A DNA stretch of 64,000 bases, taken from contig JAKOTR010000054.1 in the NCBI GenBank assembly GCA_029776225.1, positions 241,222 to 305,221 on the forward strand, written 5' to 3'. Under the pieces are notes generated by a model that was given only the letters and a program-made list of their open reading frames with translations, made no database searches and was not told the origin of the DNA. Below are positions 1 through 7,791 of the stretch, piece after piece (the first letter of the stretch is position 1; every line of letters begins with the position of its first letter). This DNA is from Acidobacteriota bacterium. GTDB taxonomy: Bacteria > Acidobacteriota > Terriglobia > Bryobacterales > Bryobacteraceae. The position numbers were made by a program, and so were the translations under genes.

Positions 1-1
1 C

Positions 2-133
2 GAGCAGGGCCGTCAGGCCGCAGAGCACAACGCCGAAGCACACTATCAAAGCTCCGAAACACGCTATAGGGAAGCCGGGGCGGTCGAAACCTCCGAGACC
101 ATCCGGCAGCGGCTGCTGCACTCGGAACCATGA
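2..133 (+). CDS. C-terminal end of an upstream gene (partial)
   Basis: One frame is open from the window edge for 43 codons and ends in a TGA that overlaps the ATG of the next gene (ATGA). This is the translational-coupling arrangement seen repeatedly in this window. The tail is hydrophilic and rich in Glu, Arg and Ala, with no membrane segment or recognisable motif. It is called a gene end because of the stop/start overlap with the sugar transferase; it could also be chance open frame in GC-rich DNA. Confidence 0.4.
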   Translation, partial: EQGRQAAEHNAEAHYQSSETRYREAGAVETSETIRQRLLHSEP

Positions 134-1521
134 CGCGCATCTTCGATCTTTATATCTCACGCTCGGCAATTCTGTTGGCCCTGATCGAAGGGCTCGCCAT
201 CGCCGCGTGCCTCGCGGCCGCCGTAAGGTTTACTCTGCCTGAAGCACCGGGACACCACACCGCCGGCCTCGCCGGGTTTGTGCCTGTAATCCCGATCGTG
301 GCGGTATTTCAAATCGCTTTTTACTACAACGATCTCTATCACTTCGCCGCGTTCAGAAACTCGCTGCTTTCGGCGCTTCGGCTGGGCCAGTCTTTGGGGG
401 CCGGTTGCCTTGCGCTGGCTGCGCTCTACTACGCCGCACCCGCGTTGATGCTGGAACGCACCTCCTTTCTTCTCGGCTTGGCGCTTGTCGCCATCTCCTC
501 TGGCCTGACCCGCGCCCTTGTGGCGTTGTGGCGCACGCGCGGACCGGTTGACAACGTCGCCATCATTGGCTGCGGCACGCTCGCTCTTACGGTAGCCCGC
601 GAGATCAACCGCCGGGAAGACCTGCACTTGCGCCTTCTGGGACTGGTGGATGAAGCCCCGTGGCAGCACCGCACCAGCGCCGGTTCCGAGCCGGTGATCG
701 GCTCGATGGGCGACCTCCCCGCCCTCGTGGAAGAAAACCGCGTCTCCCGGTTAATCGTGGCCGTGGAGGATAACCGCAGGGTGCTGCCGGTTCGCGGTTT
801 GGTCGGACTGCGCCTCCGCGGCGTCAAAATCGAAGATGCCGCGTCCGCACTGGCCTCGCTCACCGGCCGCGTCTGGCTGAGCGTCGTCCGGCCGAGCTGG
901 TTTGTCTATGCCGAGGGGTTCCGGCGATCGAAGCTGACTCTCGCCGTTAAACGCGCCGTCGATATTGTTGTTTCCGCAGTGGCGATCGTCATTTGCGCCC
1001 CTCTTGTACCGCTGATCGCAGCCGCGATTCGCCTGGATTCGCGCGGCCCGGTCTTTTACCGCCAGACAAGGGTGGGCTACCAGGGCAGAACCTTTCAGCT
1101 CCTGAAGTTCCGGTCCATGCATGAGAACGCGGAGCGGGCTAATGAAGCGCTCTGGGCGCGCGAACAGGATCCGCGCAGCACCCGCGTCGGCAGGTTCCTT
1201 CGCAAGTCGCGCCTGGACGAGCTGCCTCAGTTCATCAACGTCCTGCGCGGTGAGATGAGCTTCGTCGGGCCGCGGCCGGAAAGGCCGGCCTTTGTCGAGC
1301 AGCTTCGCAAGGAGATTCCGTATTACGACGAGAGGCACTCCGTCCGGCCCGGAATCACCGGCTGGGCCCAGGTCCGGTATCGCTACGGCGCCAGCGTGAA
1401 TGACGCGGAGCGCAAGCTCGAATACGACCTGTTCTACCTGAAGAACATGTCGCTTGCCTTCGATATGCTGATCGCGTTTGAAACTGTCCGCATCGTCCTG
1501 TTCGGACGCGGCGCCAGGTAG
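130..1521 (+). CDS. Undecaprenyl-phosphate sugar phosphotransferase (EpsB/WcaJ-type polyprenyl glycosylphosphotransferase)
   Basis: Predicted to start exopolysaccharide repeat-unit synthesis by moving a sugar-1-phosphate from a nucleotide sugar onto undecaprenyl phosphate at the inner membrane face. Several membrane segments fill roughly residues 10-140, followed by a Rossmann-like CoA-binding domain (VAIIGCGTLA, about 143-240). A bacterial sugar-transferase domain starts near residue 272 (KRAVDIVVS) and contains KFRSM, SRLDELPQ, GPRPERP and PGITGWAQ. At 463 aa it has the length of the full-length family found in XrtA/PEP-CTERM exopolysaccharide loci. The convergent neighbour is a deacetylase relative of the same kind of locus, only 3 bp away. 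The sugar specificity cannot be read from the sequence. Confidence 0.9.
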   Translation: MTRIFDLYISRSAILLALIEGLAIAACLAAAVRFTLPEAPGHHTAGLAGFVPVIPIVAVFQIAFYYNDLYHFAAFRNSLLSALRLGQSLGAGCLALAALYYAAPALMLERTSFLLGLALVAISSGLTRALVALWRTRGPVDNVAIIGCGTLALTVAREINRREDLHLRLLGLVDEAPWQHRTSAGSEPVIGSMGDLPALVEENRVSRLIVAVEDNRRVLPVRGLVGLRLRGVKIEDAASALASLTGRVWLSVVRPSWFVYAEGFRRSKLTLAVKRAVDIVVSAVAIVICAPLVPLIAAAIRLDSRGPVFYRQTRVGYQGRTFQLLKFRSMHENAERANEALWAREQDPRSTRVGRFLRKSRLDELPQFINVLRGEMSFVGPRPERPAFVEQLRKEIPYYDERHSVRPGITGWAQVRYRYGASVNDAERKLEYDLFYLKNMSLAFDMLIAFETVRIVLFGRGAR

Positions 1522-1524
1522 GAC

Positions 1525-2421
1525 TTAGTAAGAATTCAGGTCGTACAGGAATTTTTGCAGGAACCCCGGATGGCGCGGGACCATCCGCACTTCAATCTCG
1601 GGCGCCCGCATGCGCAACGTTGTCATCAGCTCTCCCAAGGCCGCCCGCACGCTGCGAAAGGTGAGATGCCGGGCCAGTTTTTCCACGCCGGCCGCCTCTT
1701 CCGGGTTCAAGGCGATCAGACCGGGCAGCCGCCTGTTGTTCCACAAGCGCTGCATGGCAGCAGCGGTTATGCGCACGGGAAGCGTGCGCCAGGAGCGCCC
1801 TCCGCCGCACGGCAGGTTCAACCCCAGCGCCGGATATGCGGTAACGGGCACTTCCAGAATTCTCCCCGAGTCCGTTTCCACAATCACCGGCGCGTGCCAG
1901 GGCGAACGGTGGAACTGCCCGTTAATGCTGCTATCGAACCGGTAGCCCTCTTCGGCAAGGATAGAGAGCGCCTGGAGCGTCCGCCTGCTTATCGAGAAGC
2001 CCGGAGCGCGGTATCCCGCCACCTCCATGCCGGTGAAATCCTCGAGGCGCAGCTTCGTCTCTCTCGCATCTTCGCGAAAACGATCTGGATCGCAGTCCCG
2101 CGCCCCAGGCTTCAACCGCCCGAGGCACGCCAGCTCGTGGCCCCGGCTCGCTATTTCCCTAGTCAAACGGGATGAAATTGCATCCGGGCGGACAAAAAAC
2201 GTCGCCAACGCTCGTATTCCGTCCAGAACCTCGAGCGCGCTCTCGACCCAGGCATCGGACACGCTTCTTCCCAGATCGATCGTGAGCAGACAAACCGGCC
2301 CGCGGCGGCGCAAGCCTTCATCCCCGCCCCGCACTTCCGGCCGAATTTCTTCGCTCTGCCGCGCCCCCACGTCTTCGTTACTATGCAATTCTCTGTCCGT
2401 CGCGGAACAACGGACGTACAC
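1525..2421 (-). CDS. Polysaccharide deacetylase-fold protein, catalytic site lost
   Basis: The middle of this 298-residue protein follows the NodB fold of the XrtA/PEP-CTERM-locus deacetylase subfamily: ATFFV, REIASRGHELA, a GYRAPGFSI motif and YRFDSS. The active-site motifs are gone. The first motif reads TIDLGRS instead of an Asp-Asp or Asp-x-x-Asp type. The zinc-binding His-x(3-4)-His pair after RGHE is replaced by ACLGRLKPG. The C-terminal region has ALNPEEA where active relatives usually carry a His-Pro. It probably does not deacetylate and may bind glycan or be decaying. The reading frame is intact, so this is not a frameshifted pseudogene. The start at 2421 is uncertain because the first ~40 residues are low-complexity and no clear ribosome site was seen. 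Confidence 0.75.
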   Translation of the reverse strand: MYVRCSATDRELHSNEDVGARQSEEIRPEVRGGDEGLRRRGPVCLLTIDLGRSVSDAWVESALEVLDGIRALATFFVRPDAISSRLTREIASRGHELACLGRLKPGARDCDPDRFREDARETKLRLEDFTGMEVAGYRAPGFSISRRTLQALSILAEEGYRFDSSINGQFHRSPWHAPVIVETDSGRILEVPVTAYPALGLNLPCGGGRSWRTLPVRITAAAMQRLWNNRRLPGLIALNPEEAAGVEKLARHLTFRSVRAALGELMTTLRMRAPEIEVRMVPRHPGFLQKFLYDLNSY

Positions 2422-2480
2422 GGCGCCATGATGGAGTGGCGCGGCGTTGCGGCGTGCGGGATTCGGGTTAAATAAGAGTC

Positions 2481-3845
2481 ATGGCCATTGCCAGCATCAA
2501 CCCCGCAACGGGTGAAACCCTGCGTACGTTTGAACCCTATTCCGAAGCGGAAATCGAGCGCCGTCTTGAGAAGGCGTTCTGCACCTTCAAGGAATACCGC
2601 CGTATGCCGCTCGCCCCGCGCGCCGCCCGAATGCTCCGCGCGGCGGAGATTCTGGAGCGCGAAAAGGACCGCTTTGGCCGGCTCATTACTGCGGAGATGG
2701 GCAAACTTGTTAAATCCGCGCGCGACGAAGTGGTGAAGTGTGCCTGGGCATGCCGTTATTACGCCGAAAGTGCCGAACGGTTGCTAGCCGACGAGCGCGT
2801 GGAGACCAACGCCTCGCTGAGCTTCATCCGCTATGAGCCGCTCGGGCCGGTGCTGGCGGTCATGCCTTGGAATTTTCCGTTCTGGCAAGTTTTCCGCTTC
2901 GCCGCACCGGCGCTGATGGCCGGCAACGTCGGGCTGCTCAAGCACGCTTCCAACGTGCCGCAGTGCGCCCTGGCCATCGAAGAGATTTTTCACCGGGCCG
3001 GTTTTCCCGAGGGCGCGTTCCAAACCCTCCTCATCACCGCCGCGCAGGTGCCGCGTGTGCTCCAGGACCCGCGCATCGCCGCCGCGACGCTCACCGGCAG
3101 CGAGCCCGCGGGTAGCCAGGTTGCCGCCGAAGCCGGCAGGCAGATCAAGAAGACCGTGCTTGAACTCGGCGGCAGCGACCCGTTCATCGTCATGCCGTCC
3201 GCGGATCTGGAAAAGGTTGTCGCCACTGCGGTCCAGGCGCGTACGATCAACAACGGCCAGTCGTGCATCGCCGCCAAGCGCTTCATCATTGCTGAAGCCA
3301 TCGCCGGTGAGTTCGAGCGCCGCTTCGTCAAAGCCATGGAAGCCCTCAAGGTGGGGGACCCCATGGACGAAGCGACGGCGCTTGGGCCCCTGGCCACTCC
3401 ACAGATTCTCGAGGGGCTGGATGAGCAGGTGCGCCGCTCGGTGGCAGCAGGCGCGCGTCTTCTCACGGGCGGCCGGCGTCTGGACCGTCCGGGAAACTAC
3501 TACGCGCCCACCGTTCTGGCCGATGTGCCCGAGACGGCGCCGGCATTCTCTGAAGAGCTGTTCGGGCCGGTGGCGGTCCTGTTCCGCGCCCGCGACGCGG
3601 CTGAGGCCATCCGCCTCGCCAATGCCACCACGTTCGGTCTCGGAGCGAGCGTGTGGACGAACGATCCGGATGAGCGCGACCGGTGCATCGACGAGATCGA
3701 AGCCGGCATGGTGTTCGTAAACGGCATGGTGGCCTCCGATCCCCGGCTTCCGTTCGGCGGCGTGAAGCGCTCTGGATACGGCCGCGAACTGGGAGCGTAC
3801 GGGATCCGCGAGTTCGTCAATATCAAGACGGTGTGGATCGGATAA
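2481..3845 (+). CDS. NAD(P)-dependent aldehyde dehydrogenase, succinate-semialdehyde dehydrogenase type
   Basis: Full-length ALDH-superfamily enzyme (454 aa) oxidising an aldehyde to its acid, most like the Sad/GabD group that makes succinate from succinate semialdehyde. Visible landmarks are the N-terminal SINPATGE, the cofactor-binding MPWNFPFWQ, the glutamate motif LELGGSDPF and the catalytic cysteine in NNGQSCIAAKRF. The C-terminal ends in GGVKRSGYGRELG. The enzyme is cytoplasmic, since no signal is present. A TTAAAT element lies 7 nt upstream of the ATG and no ribosome site is obvious, so the mRNA may be leaderless. The exact substrate is inferred from family resemblance only. Confidence 0.85.
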   Translation: MAIASINPATGETLRTFEPYSEAEIERRLEKAFCTFKEYRRMPLAPRAARMLRAAEILEREKDRFGRLITAEMGKLVKSARDEVVKCAWACRYYAESAERLLADERVETNASLSFIRYEPLGPVLAVMPWNFPFWQVFRFAAPALMAGNVGLLKHASNVPQCALAIEEIFHRAGFPEGAFQTLLITAAQVPRVLQDPRIAAATLTGSEPAGSQVAAEAGRQIKKTVLELGGSDPFIVMPSADLEKVVATAVQARTINNGQSCIAAKRFIIAEAIAGEFERRFVKAMEALKVGDPMDEATALGPLATPQILEGLDEQVRRSVAAGARLLTGGRRLDRPGNYYAPTVLADVPETAPAFSEELFGPVAVLFRARDAAEAIRLANATTFGLGASVWTNDPDERDRCIDEIEAGMVFVNGMVASDPRLPFGGVKRSGYGRELGAYGIREFVNIKTVWIG

Positions 3846-3890
3846 GGCCCCGTGCAGGCGGCGGCGAACGGAGTAGGATAAGCATTAGCG

Positions 3891-4775
3891 ATGCAGAGCG
3901 GGCTGATTGCCGGCTTTCTGGTGATTGTACTGGGGCTGTTTTCCTCCGCGCTCCGGGATCGCCTACGCGACTGGTTTCATCGCGCGCCCGCCCGCATCTT
4001 CTTCTTGCCTGCCGCGCTCACAGCGCTCTTCTGCGCGGTATTGCTGCACAGCGAAGCCTGGAGCACCGGCTTCGTGCTGATGGCGGCCGCGTACACCTTC
4101 GCGCCGGTGGCAATGGTTTATGTCAACCGGCCCGGGCGCCCAGAGCGTCCGTGGCTCGACTTCGCCGCCTTCCTGATGCTGTGGCTGCCGGTGGAATTCA
4201 CCGCCGGGAAGGAACTGCTGCCCGCGCATGCCTGGGGAACGGTCAACATCGCCGCGCGCGGGGCCGCCGTGACTCTGGGGCTGGTCCTGTTCCCAGTGTT
4301 TCGCGATTTAAAAGGAGTGAAATACGAACTGCCGCGGCGGTGGACGGACTTCAGTTACCCTCTGGCGGGCTTTGCCGTGGCCGCGGCGATTCTGATCCCA
4401 CTCGGACTGGCCCTGAGTTTCATGGGCCCGTTTCAAATCCCCGAGCCCTTGCGCGCCGGTGCGTTCGGTCTGCTGTTTGTAAAGACGCTGCTCGGGGTGG
4501 CCCTTCCGGAAGAAATTCTGTTTCGCGGCCTCATTCAAAACTGGCTGATGCAGCAGTTCGGCTTCACGAACCGCACGCTGCTTGTTGCGGCGGTAATTTT
4601 CGGCGCGGCCCATCTCAACAATGCTCCCGGCCCGCTGCCGAACTGGCGCTACATGATTCTGGCCTCGATCGCCGGCTTTATTTACGGGAAGGTGTTCTGG
4701 AAGTCCTCCACCGTGCTGTCTTCGGCGGGGCTTCACGCTCTTGTGAACACCGTACGGCACACGTTCTTTCACTGA
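3891..4775 (+). CDS. CPBP-family intramembrane glutamic protease
   Basis: Multi-spanning membrane protein (294 aa) of the CPBP (CAAX prenyl protease 2 / bacteriocin-processing, formerly Abi) family. The diagnostic EExxxR motif is intact as E207-E208-I-L-F-R212, and the later histidine motifs are present (FGAAHLNN and the LHALVN near the C-terminus). These glutamates and histidines form the catalytic site in the plane of the membrane. The gene is followed after 10 bp by a second CPBP-like gene, so the two are probably one operon. A TAGGAT element ends 11 nt before the ATG. The substrate is unknown. Confidence 0.85.
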   Translation: MQSGLIAGFLVIVLGLFSSALRDRLRDWFHRAPARIFFLPAALTALFCAVLLHSEAWSTGFVLMAAAYTFAPVAMVYVNRPGRPERPWLDFAAFLMLWLPVEFTAGKELLPAHAWGTVNIAARGAAVTLGLVLFPVFRDLKGVKYELPRRWTDFSYPLAGFAVAAAILIPLGLALSFMGPFQIPEPLRAGAFGLLFVKTLLGVALPEEILFRGLIQNWLMQQFGFTNRTLLVAAVIFGAAHLNNAPGPLPNWRYMILASIAGFIYGKVFWKSSTVLSSAGLHALVNTVRHTFFH

Positions 4776-4785
4776 GGAGGGGTTC

Positions 4786-5460
4786 ATGGGGGAAGAGGGG
4801 AGGCAACGCGACTGGGACGCGCTGCTGGAAGCAGTAGCCGTGTTCGTGCTGATCATGATCTACATCTGGTGGCTGCGCCTGTGGCACGCGTGGCTGTGGA
4901 TGCCGCTGCTGGCCGGCGTGATGCTCACGCACTGGGCGCGCCGCGAACATCCGCGCCGCCTCGGCTTTCTTGCAACCGGTTTCCGCCAGGCATTCGCTCC
5001 GGTGCTCCTGTGCACGGCGGGGATCTGCGCGGCGCTGCTGGCGCTCGGCGCGCTGCTCGGAACAATACGTGAAGTTACTCCCGCACGCGCGGCCACGGGA
5101 GTGTTCGGATATGTTGGCTGGGGACTGTTCCAGCAGTACTTACTAAATGGTTACTTTGTCAACCGGCTGGCCGAGTTCGCCGGTAATCCGGGCGGGCAGT
5201 TCGCTCCTGTTTCGGCGGCGGTGCTGTTCTCGCTTGCGCACCTGCCGAACTGGTTTTTGATGCCGGTGACGCTCGCCGGAGGATACGTGTGCGCGCGGGT
5301 CTATCTGCGGTATCGGAATCTGTACGCGCTGGCGATCGCCCATGGCCTGGTGGGCTATTGCCTCTACAGCATCGTGCCCGATTCGGTGAGCGCGCATTTT
5401 CTGGTGGGGCCTCGATACCTGCTCGAAATGTACGGAACGTATCCGGAAGTGCTGCTGTAG
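4786..5460 (+). CDS. CPBP-like membrane protein lacking the catalytic glutamates
   Basis: Shorter membrane protein (224 aa) with the CPBP topology. The motif position corresponding to EExxxR reads GLFQQYLLNGYF, with Q116-Q117 in place of the glutamate pair and no arginine four residues on. The downstream histidine motif (FSLAHLPNW) and the LAIAHGLVGY segment are kept. It is therefore likely to be a non-proteolytic partner of the active CPBP protein encoded immediately upstream, or a divergent enzyme using other residues. The start follows a GAGGAGGGG-type ribosome site in the 10-bp gap. Confidence 0.75.
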   Translation: MGEEGRQRDWDALLEAVAVFVLIMIYIWWLRLWHAWLWMPLLAGVMLTHWARREHPRRLGFLATGFRQAFAPVLLCTAGICAALLALGALLGTIREVTPARAATGVFGYVGWGLFQQYLLNGYFVNRLAEFAGNPGGQFAPVSAAVLFSLAHLPNWFLMPVTLAGGYVCARVYLRYRNLYALAIAHGLVGYCLYSIVPDSVSAHFLVGPRYLLEMYGTYPEVLL

Positions 5461-5489
5461 CCGCACTACACTGTAGTCGGAGGGGAACA

Positions 5490-7031
5490 ATGAAAGCCGG
5501 GGAGATTGCGGGCGTTCAGGAAGCGCTGGAGCGCCTGGGCATCGCGGAGATAAACTCCGGCGCGGGCTGGGGCGAGTGGATCGAGCGGCCAAGGGGCGGG
5601 GATCTGGTATCCATCAATCCAAGCGACGGCTCCCAGATCGCGCGGGTGCGTATGGCCGCCGCCGAGGATTACGAGGAGGTCGTGCGGCACGCCGCCGAAA
5701 CCTTCCCGCGCTGGCGCGATTATCCCGCTCCCAAACGCGGCCAGATCGTTCGCGAGATCGGCGACGAACTGCGCCGCCACAAGAACGATCTGGGCATGCT
5801 CGTCAGCCTGGAGATGGGCAAGGTGTTCTCCGAGGGGCTGGGCGAGGTGCAGGAGATGATCGACATCGCCGACTTCGCCGTGGGCCTCTCGCGCCAGCTC
5901 TACGGCCTGACGATGCCCAGCGAACGCCCGTCTCACCGCATGTACGAGCAGTGGCATCCGCTCGGCCTTGTGGGCGTGATCACGGCATTCAATTTCCCTG
6001 TGGCCGTATGGTCGTGGAACGCGCTGATCGCGGCGGTGTGCGGCGATTGCGTGGTCTGGAAGCCGTCGTCGGAAACGCCGCTGGTCTCGATTGCGGTGCA
6101 GAAGATCTGCGATCGCGTGTTTGCGCGCCACGGCTGGAAGGGTGTGTTCAACCTGGTGATCGGGCGCGGCACGGACGTAGGGGAGCGGCTCATTGCGGAC
6201 CGGCGGATACCACTCATCAGCGCGACGGGGTCGTGCGCCATGGGCTACCGCGTGGCCGAGGCCGTCGCGCGACGCCTCGGCCGCAACCTGCTCGAACTGG
6301 GCGGCAACAACGGCGTGATCGTGATGGACGACGCCAACCTCGATCTCGCGCTGCGGGCGGTTCTGTTCGGCGCGGTGGGCACGGCGGGGCAGCGCTGCAC
6401 CACCATCCGGCGGCTTTTTCTCCAGAAGGGGATCGCACGGCGGATGACGGAGTCGCTCGTCGCAGCCTACCGCCAGATCCGGATTGGCCATGCGCTCGAT
6501 CCCGAGACGCTGATGGGCCCGCTGGTGAACCGCGCAGCCGTAGATGAGATGATGCGCGGCCTCGAGCGCATCCGCGAGCAGGGCGGCGAGGTGTTGTACG
6601 GAGGCAACCGGCTCGATCTTCCCGGCGGCTGTTACGTTGAGCCGGCGCTGGTGAAGGCTCACCCCGAAATGCTTATGCTCAGAGAGGAGTTGTTCGCCCC
6701 CGTGCTCTACCTCGTGGAGTTCGACCGCCTCGAGCAGGCCATCGAGTGGCACAACAGCGTGCCGCAGGGGCTTTCCTCGGCGATGTTCACCACCAGCCTG
6801 ATCTCCGCGGAAACCTTCCTCAGCGCCGGCGGCAGCGACTGCGGCATCGCCAACATCAACATCGGGACCAGCGGCGCGGAGATCGGCGGCGCTTTCGGCG
6901 GGGAAAAGGAAACGGGCGGCGGGCGCGAATCCGGCAGCGACGCCTGGAAGGCCTACATGCGGCGGCAAACGGTTACGATCAACTGGTCGAACGATTTGCC
7001 CTTAGCGCAGGGCGTGAAGTTTGAGCTATAA
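5490..7031 (+). CDS. Aldehyde dehydrogenase, ALDH7 / aminoadipate-semialdehyde dehydrogenase type
   Basis: 513-residue ALDH with features of the ALDH7 group, which oxidises L-aminoadipate semialdehyde (in equilibrium with piperideine-6-carboxylate) in lysine breakdown. Seen are EQWHPLGLVGVITAFNFP, LELGGNNGVIV (the NN after LELGG is typical of this group), the catalytic cysteine in GTAGQRCTTIRR, and a C-terminal GGAFGGEKETGGGRESGS. The frame is open 67 codons further upstream, but that stretch lies inside the preceding gene. The ATG at 5490 has a strong CGGAGGGG ribosome site at 5478-5485, which decides the start. Neighbouring lysine-catabolic genes are absent, so the pathway role is inferred from family alone. 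Confidence 0.88.
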   Translation: MKAGEIAGVQEALERLGIAEINSGAGWGEWIERPRGGDLVSINPSDGSQIARVRMAAAEDYEEVVRHAAETFPRWRDYPAPKRGQIVREIGDELRRHKNDLGMLVSLEMGKVFSEGLGEVQEMIDIADFAVGLSRQLYGLTMPSERPSHRMYEQWHPLGLVGVITAFNFPVAVWSWNALIAAVCGDCVVWKPSSETPLVSIAVQKICDRVFARHGWKGVFNLVIGRGTDVGERLIADRRIPLISATGSCAMGYRVAEAVARRLGRNLLELGGNNGVIVMDDANLDLALRAVLFGAVGTAGQRCTTIRRLFLQKGIARRMTESLVAAYRQIRIGHALDPETLMGPLVNRAAVDEMMRGLERIREQGGEVLYGGNRLDLPGGCYVEPALVKAHPEMLMLREELFAPVLYLVEFDRLEQAIEWHNSVPQGLSSAMFTTSLISAETFLSAGGSDCGIANINIGTSGAEIGGAFGGEKETGGGRESGSDAWKAYMRRQTVTINWSNDLPLAQGVKFEL

Positions 7032-7048
7032 CCGGATCCTAATATACT
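7021..7048 (+). promoter_or_regulatory. Predicted sigma-70 promoter of the nitroreductase gene, leaderless type
   Basis: TTGAGC at 7021-7026, a 16-bp spacer and TATACT at 7043-7048. The ATG of the next gene follows the -10 box by 7 nt, which places the transcription start at or beside the start codon. No ribosome site fits in that gap. Confidence 0.5.
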
Positions 7049-7055
7049 GATTTCC

Positions 7056-7667
7056 ATGCTACGTCTTGTTGTTGCGATGCTTCTGTGCGCGGCCACCGTC
7101 CCCGCGCAGGATCTGAAGCCCATTCCGCTCCCCAAGCCACAGACCGAAGGCGGCAAACCACTGATGCAAGCGCTGAAGGAGAGGAAATCCACACGCGAGT
7201 TCAGCCAACAAAAGCTGTCCCCGCAAGTATTGTCGAATCTCCTGTGGGCAGCGTTTGGGATCAACCGCGAAGACGGGCGCCGCACTGCCCCCACGGCGTC
7301 GAACCGCCAGGAGATTGACATTTACGTTGTGATGGAAGAGGGCGCCTACCGCTATGACCCCAAGGCTAACCAGCTTGAACCCGTAGCGAAAGGCGACCTG
7401 AGAAAAGCGACGGGCACGCAGGATTTTGTCGCGCAGGCGCCGGTGAACCTTGTGTACGTGGCGGACCTGGCCAAGCAGAAAAACTCGGACTGGGCCTACG
7501 CTGACACCGGGTTCATCGCCCAGAACGTGTATCTCTATTGCGCGTCCGAGGGCCTTGCGACCGTGGTGCGCGGCATGGTTCCGCGAGAGCCGCTGGCCAA
7601 GGCGCTGAACCTGCGCCCGGATCAGAGAATCACCCTGGGCCAGACGGTGGGATACCCGGGCAAGTAA
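7056..7667 (+). CDS. Secreted nitroreductase-family protein (SagB/ThcOx-like)
   Basis: FMN-dependent nitroreductase fold of 203 aa with a Sec signal peptide (MLRLVVAMLLCAATVPAQ), suggesting a periplasmic or outer-surface location. The core motifs KERKSTREFSQQKLSPQVLSNLLWA, GINR and RRTAPTASNRQ match the SagB-type dehydrogenase group, and the C-terminal LGQTVGYP is typical of nitroreductases. No partner for thiazole/oxazole peptide modification (YcaO or SagC-like) is nearby, so peptide maturation is unlikely. A general oxidoreductase role is the safest call; the substrate is unknown. Confidence 0.8.
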   Translation: MLRLVVAMLLCAATVPAQDLKPIPLPKPQTEGGKPLMQALKERKSTREFSQQKLSPQVLSNLLWAAFGINREDGRRTAPTASNRQEIDIYVVMEEGAYRYDPKANQLEPVAKGDLRKATGTQDFVAQAPVNLVYVADLAKQKNSDWAYADTGFIAQNVYLYCASEGLATVVRGMVPREPLAKALNLRPDQRITLGQTVGYPGK

Positions 7668-7791
7668 CGCTGCCCGGAGCGGGGCGGCGCGCACGCGAGT
7701 TTGGACCGCAACCGGGGACGGCCCGCGGTGGAAGGCGGATTCGAGTACATTAAGAAGTGTTTAGAATTCAGCCGAAGGAGTCCAAGCCGCA

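Noticed and set aside
5289..5489. N-terminal extension of the ALDH7-type gene
   Set aside because: The 67 extra codons lie inside the preceding gene, and the ATG at 5490 has a strong ribosome site.
7672..7790. Regulatory RNA between the nitroreductase and GHSKG genes
   Set aside because: Only a weak ribosome site (GAAGGAG) was found; no stems longer than 5 bp.
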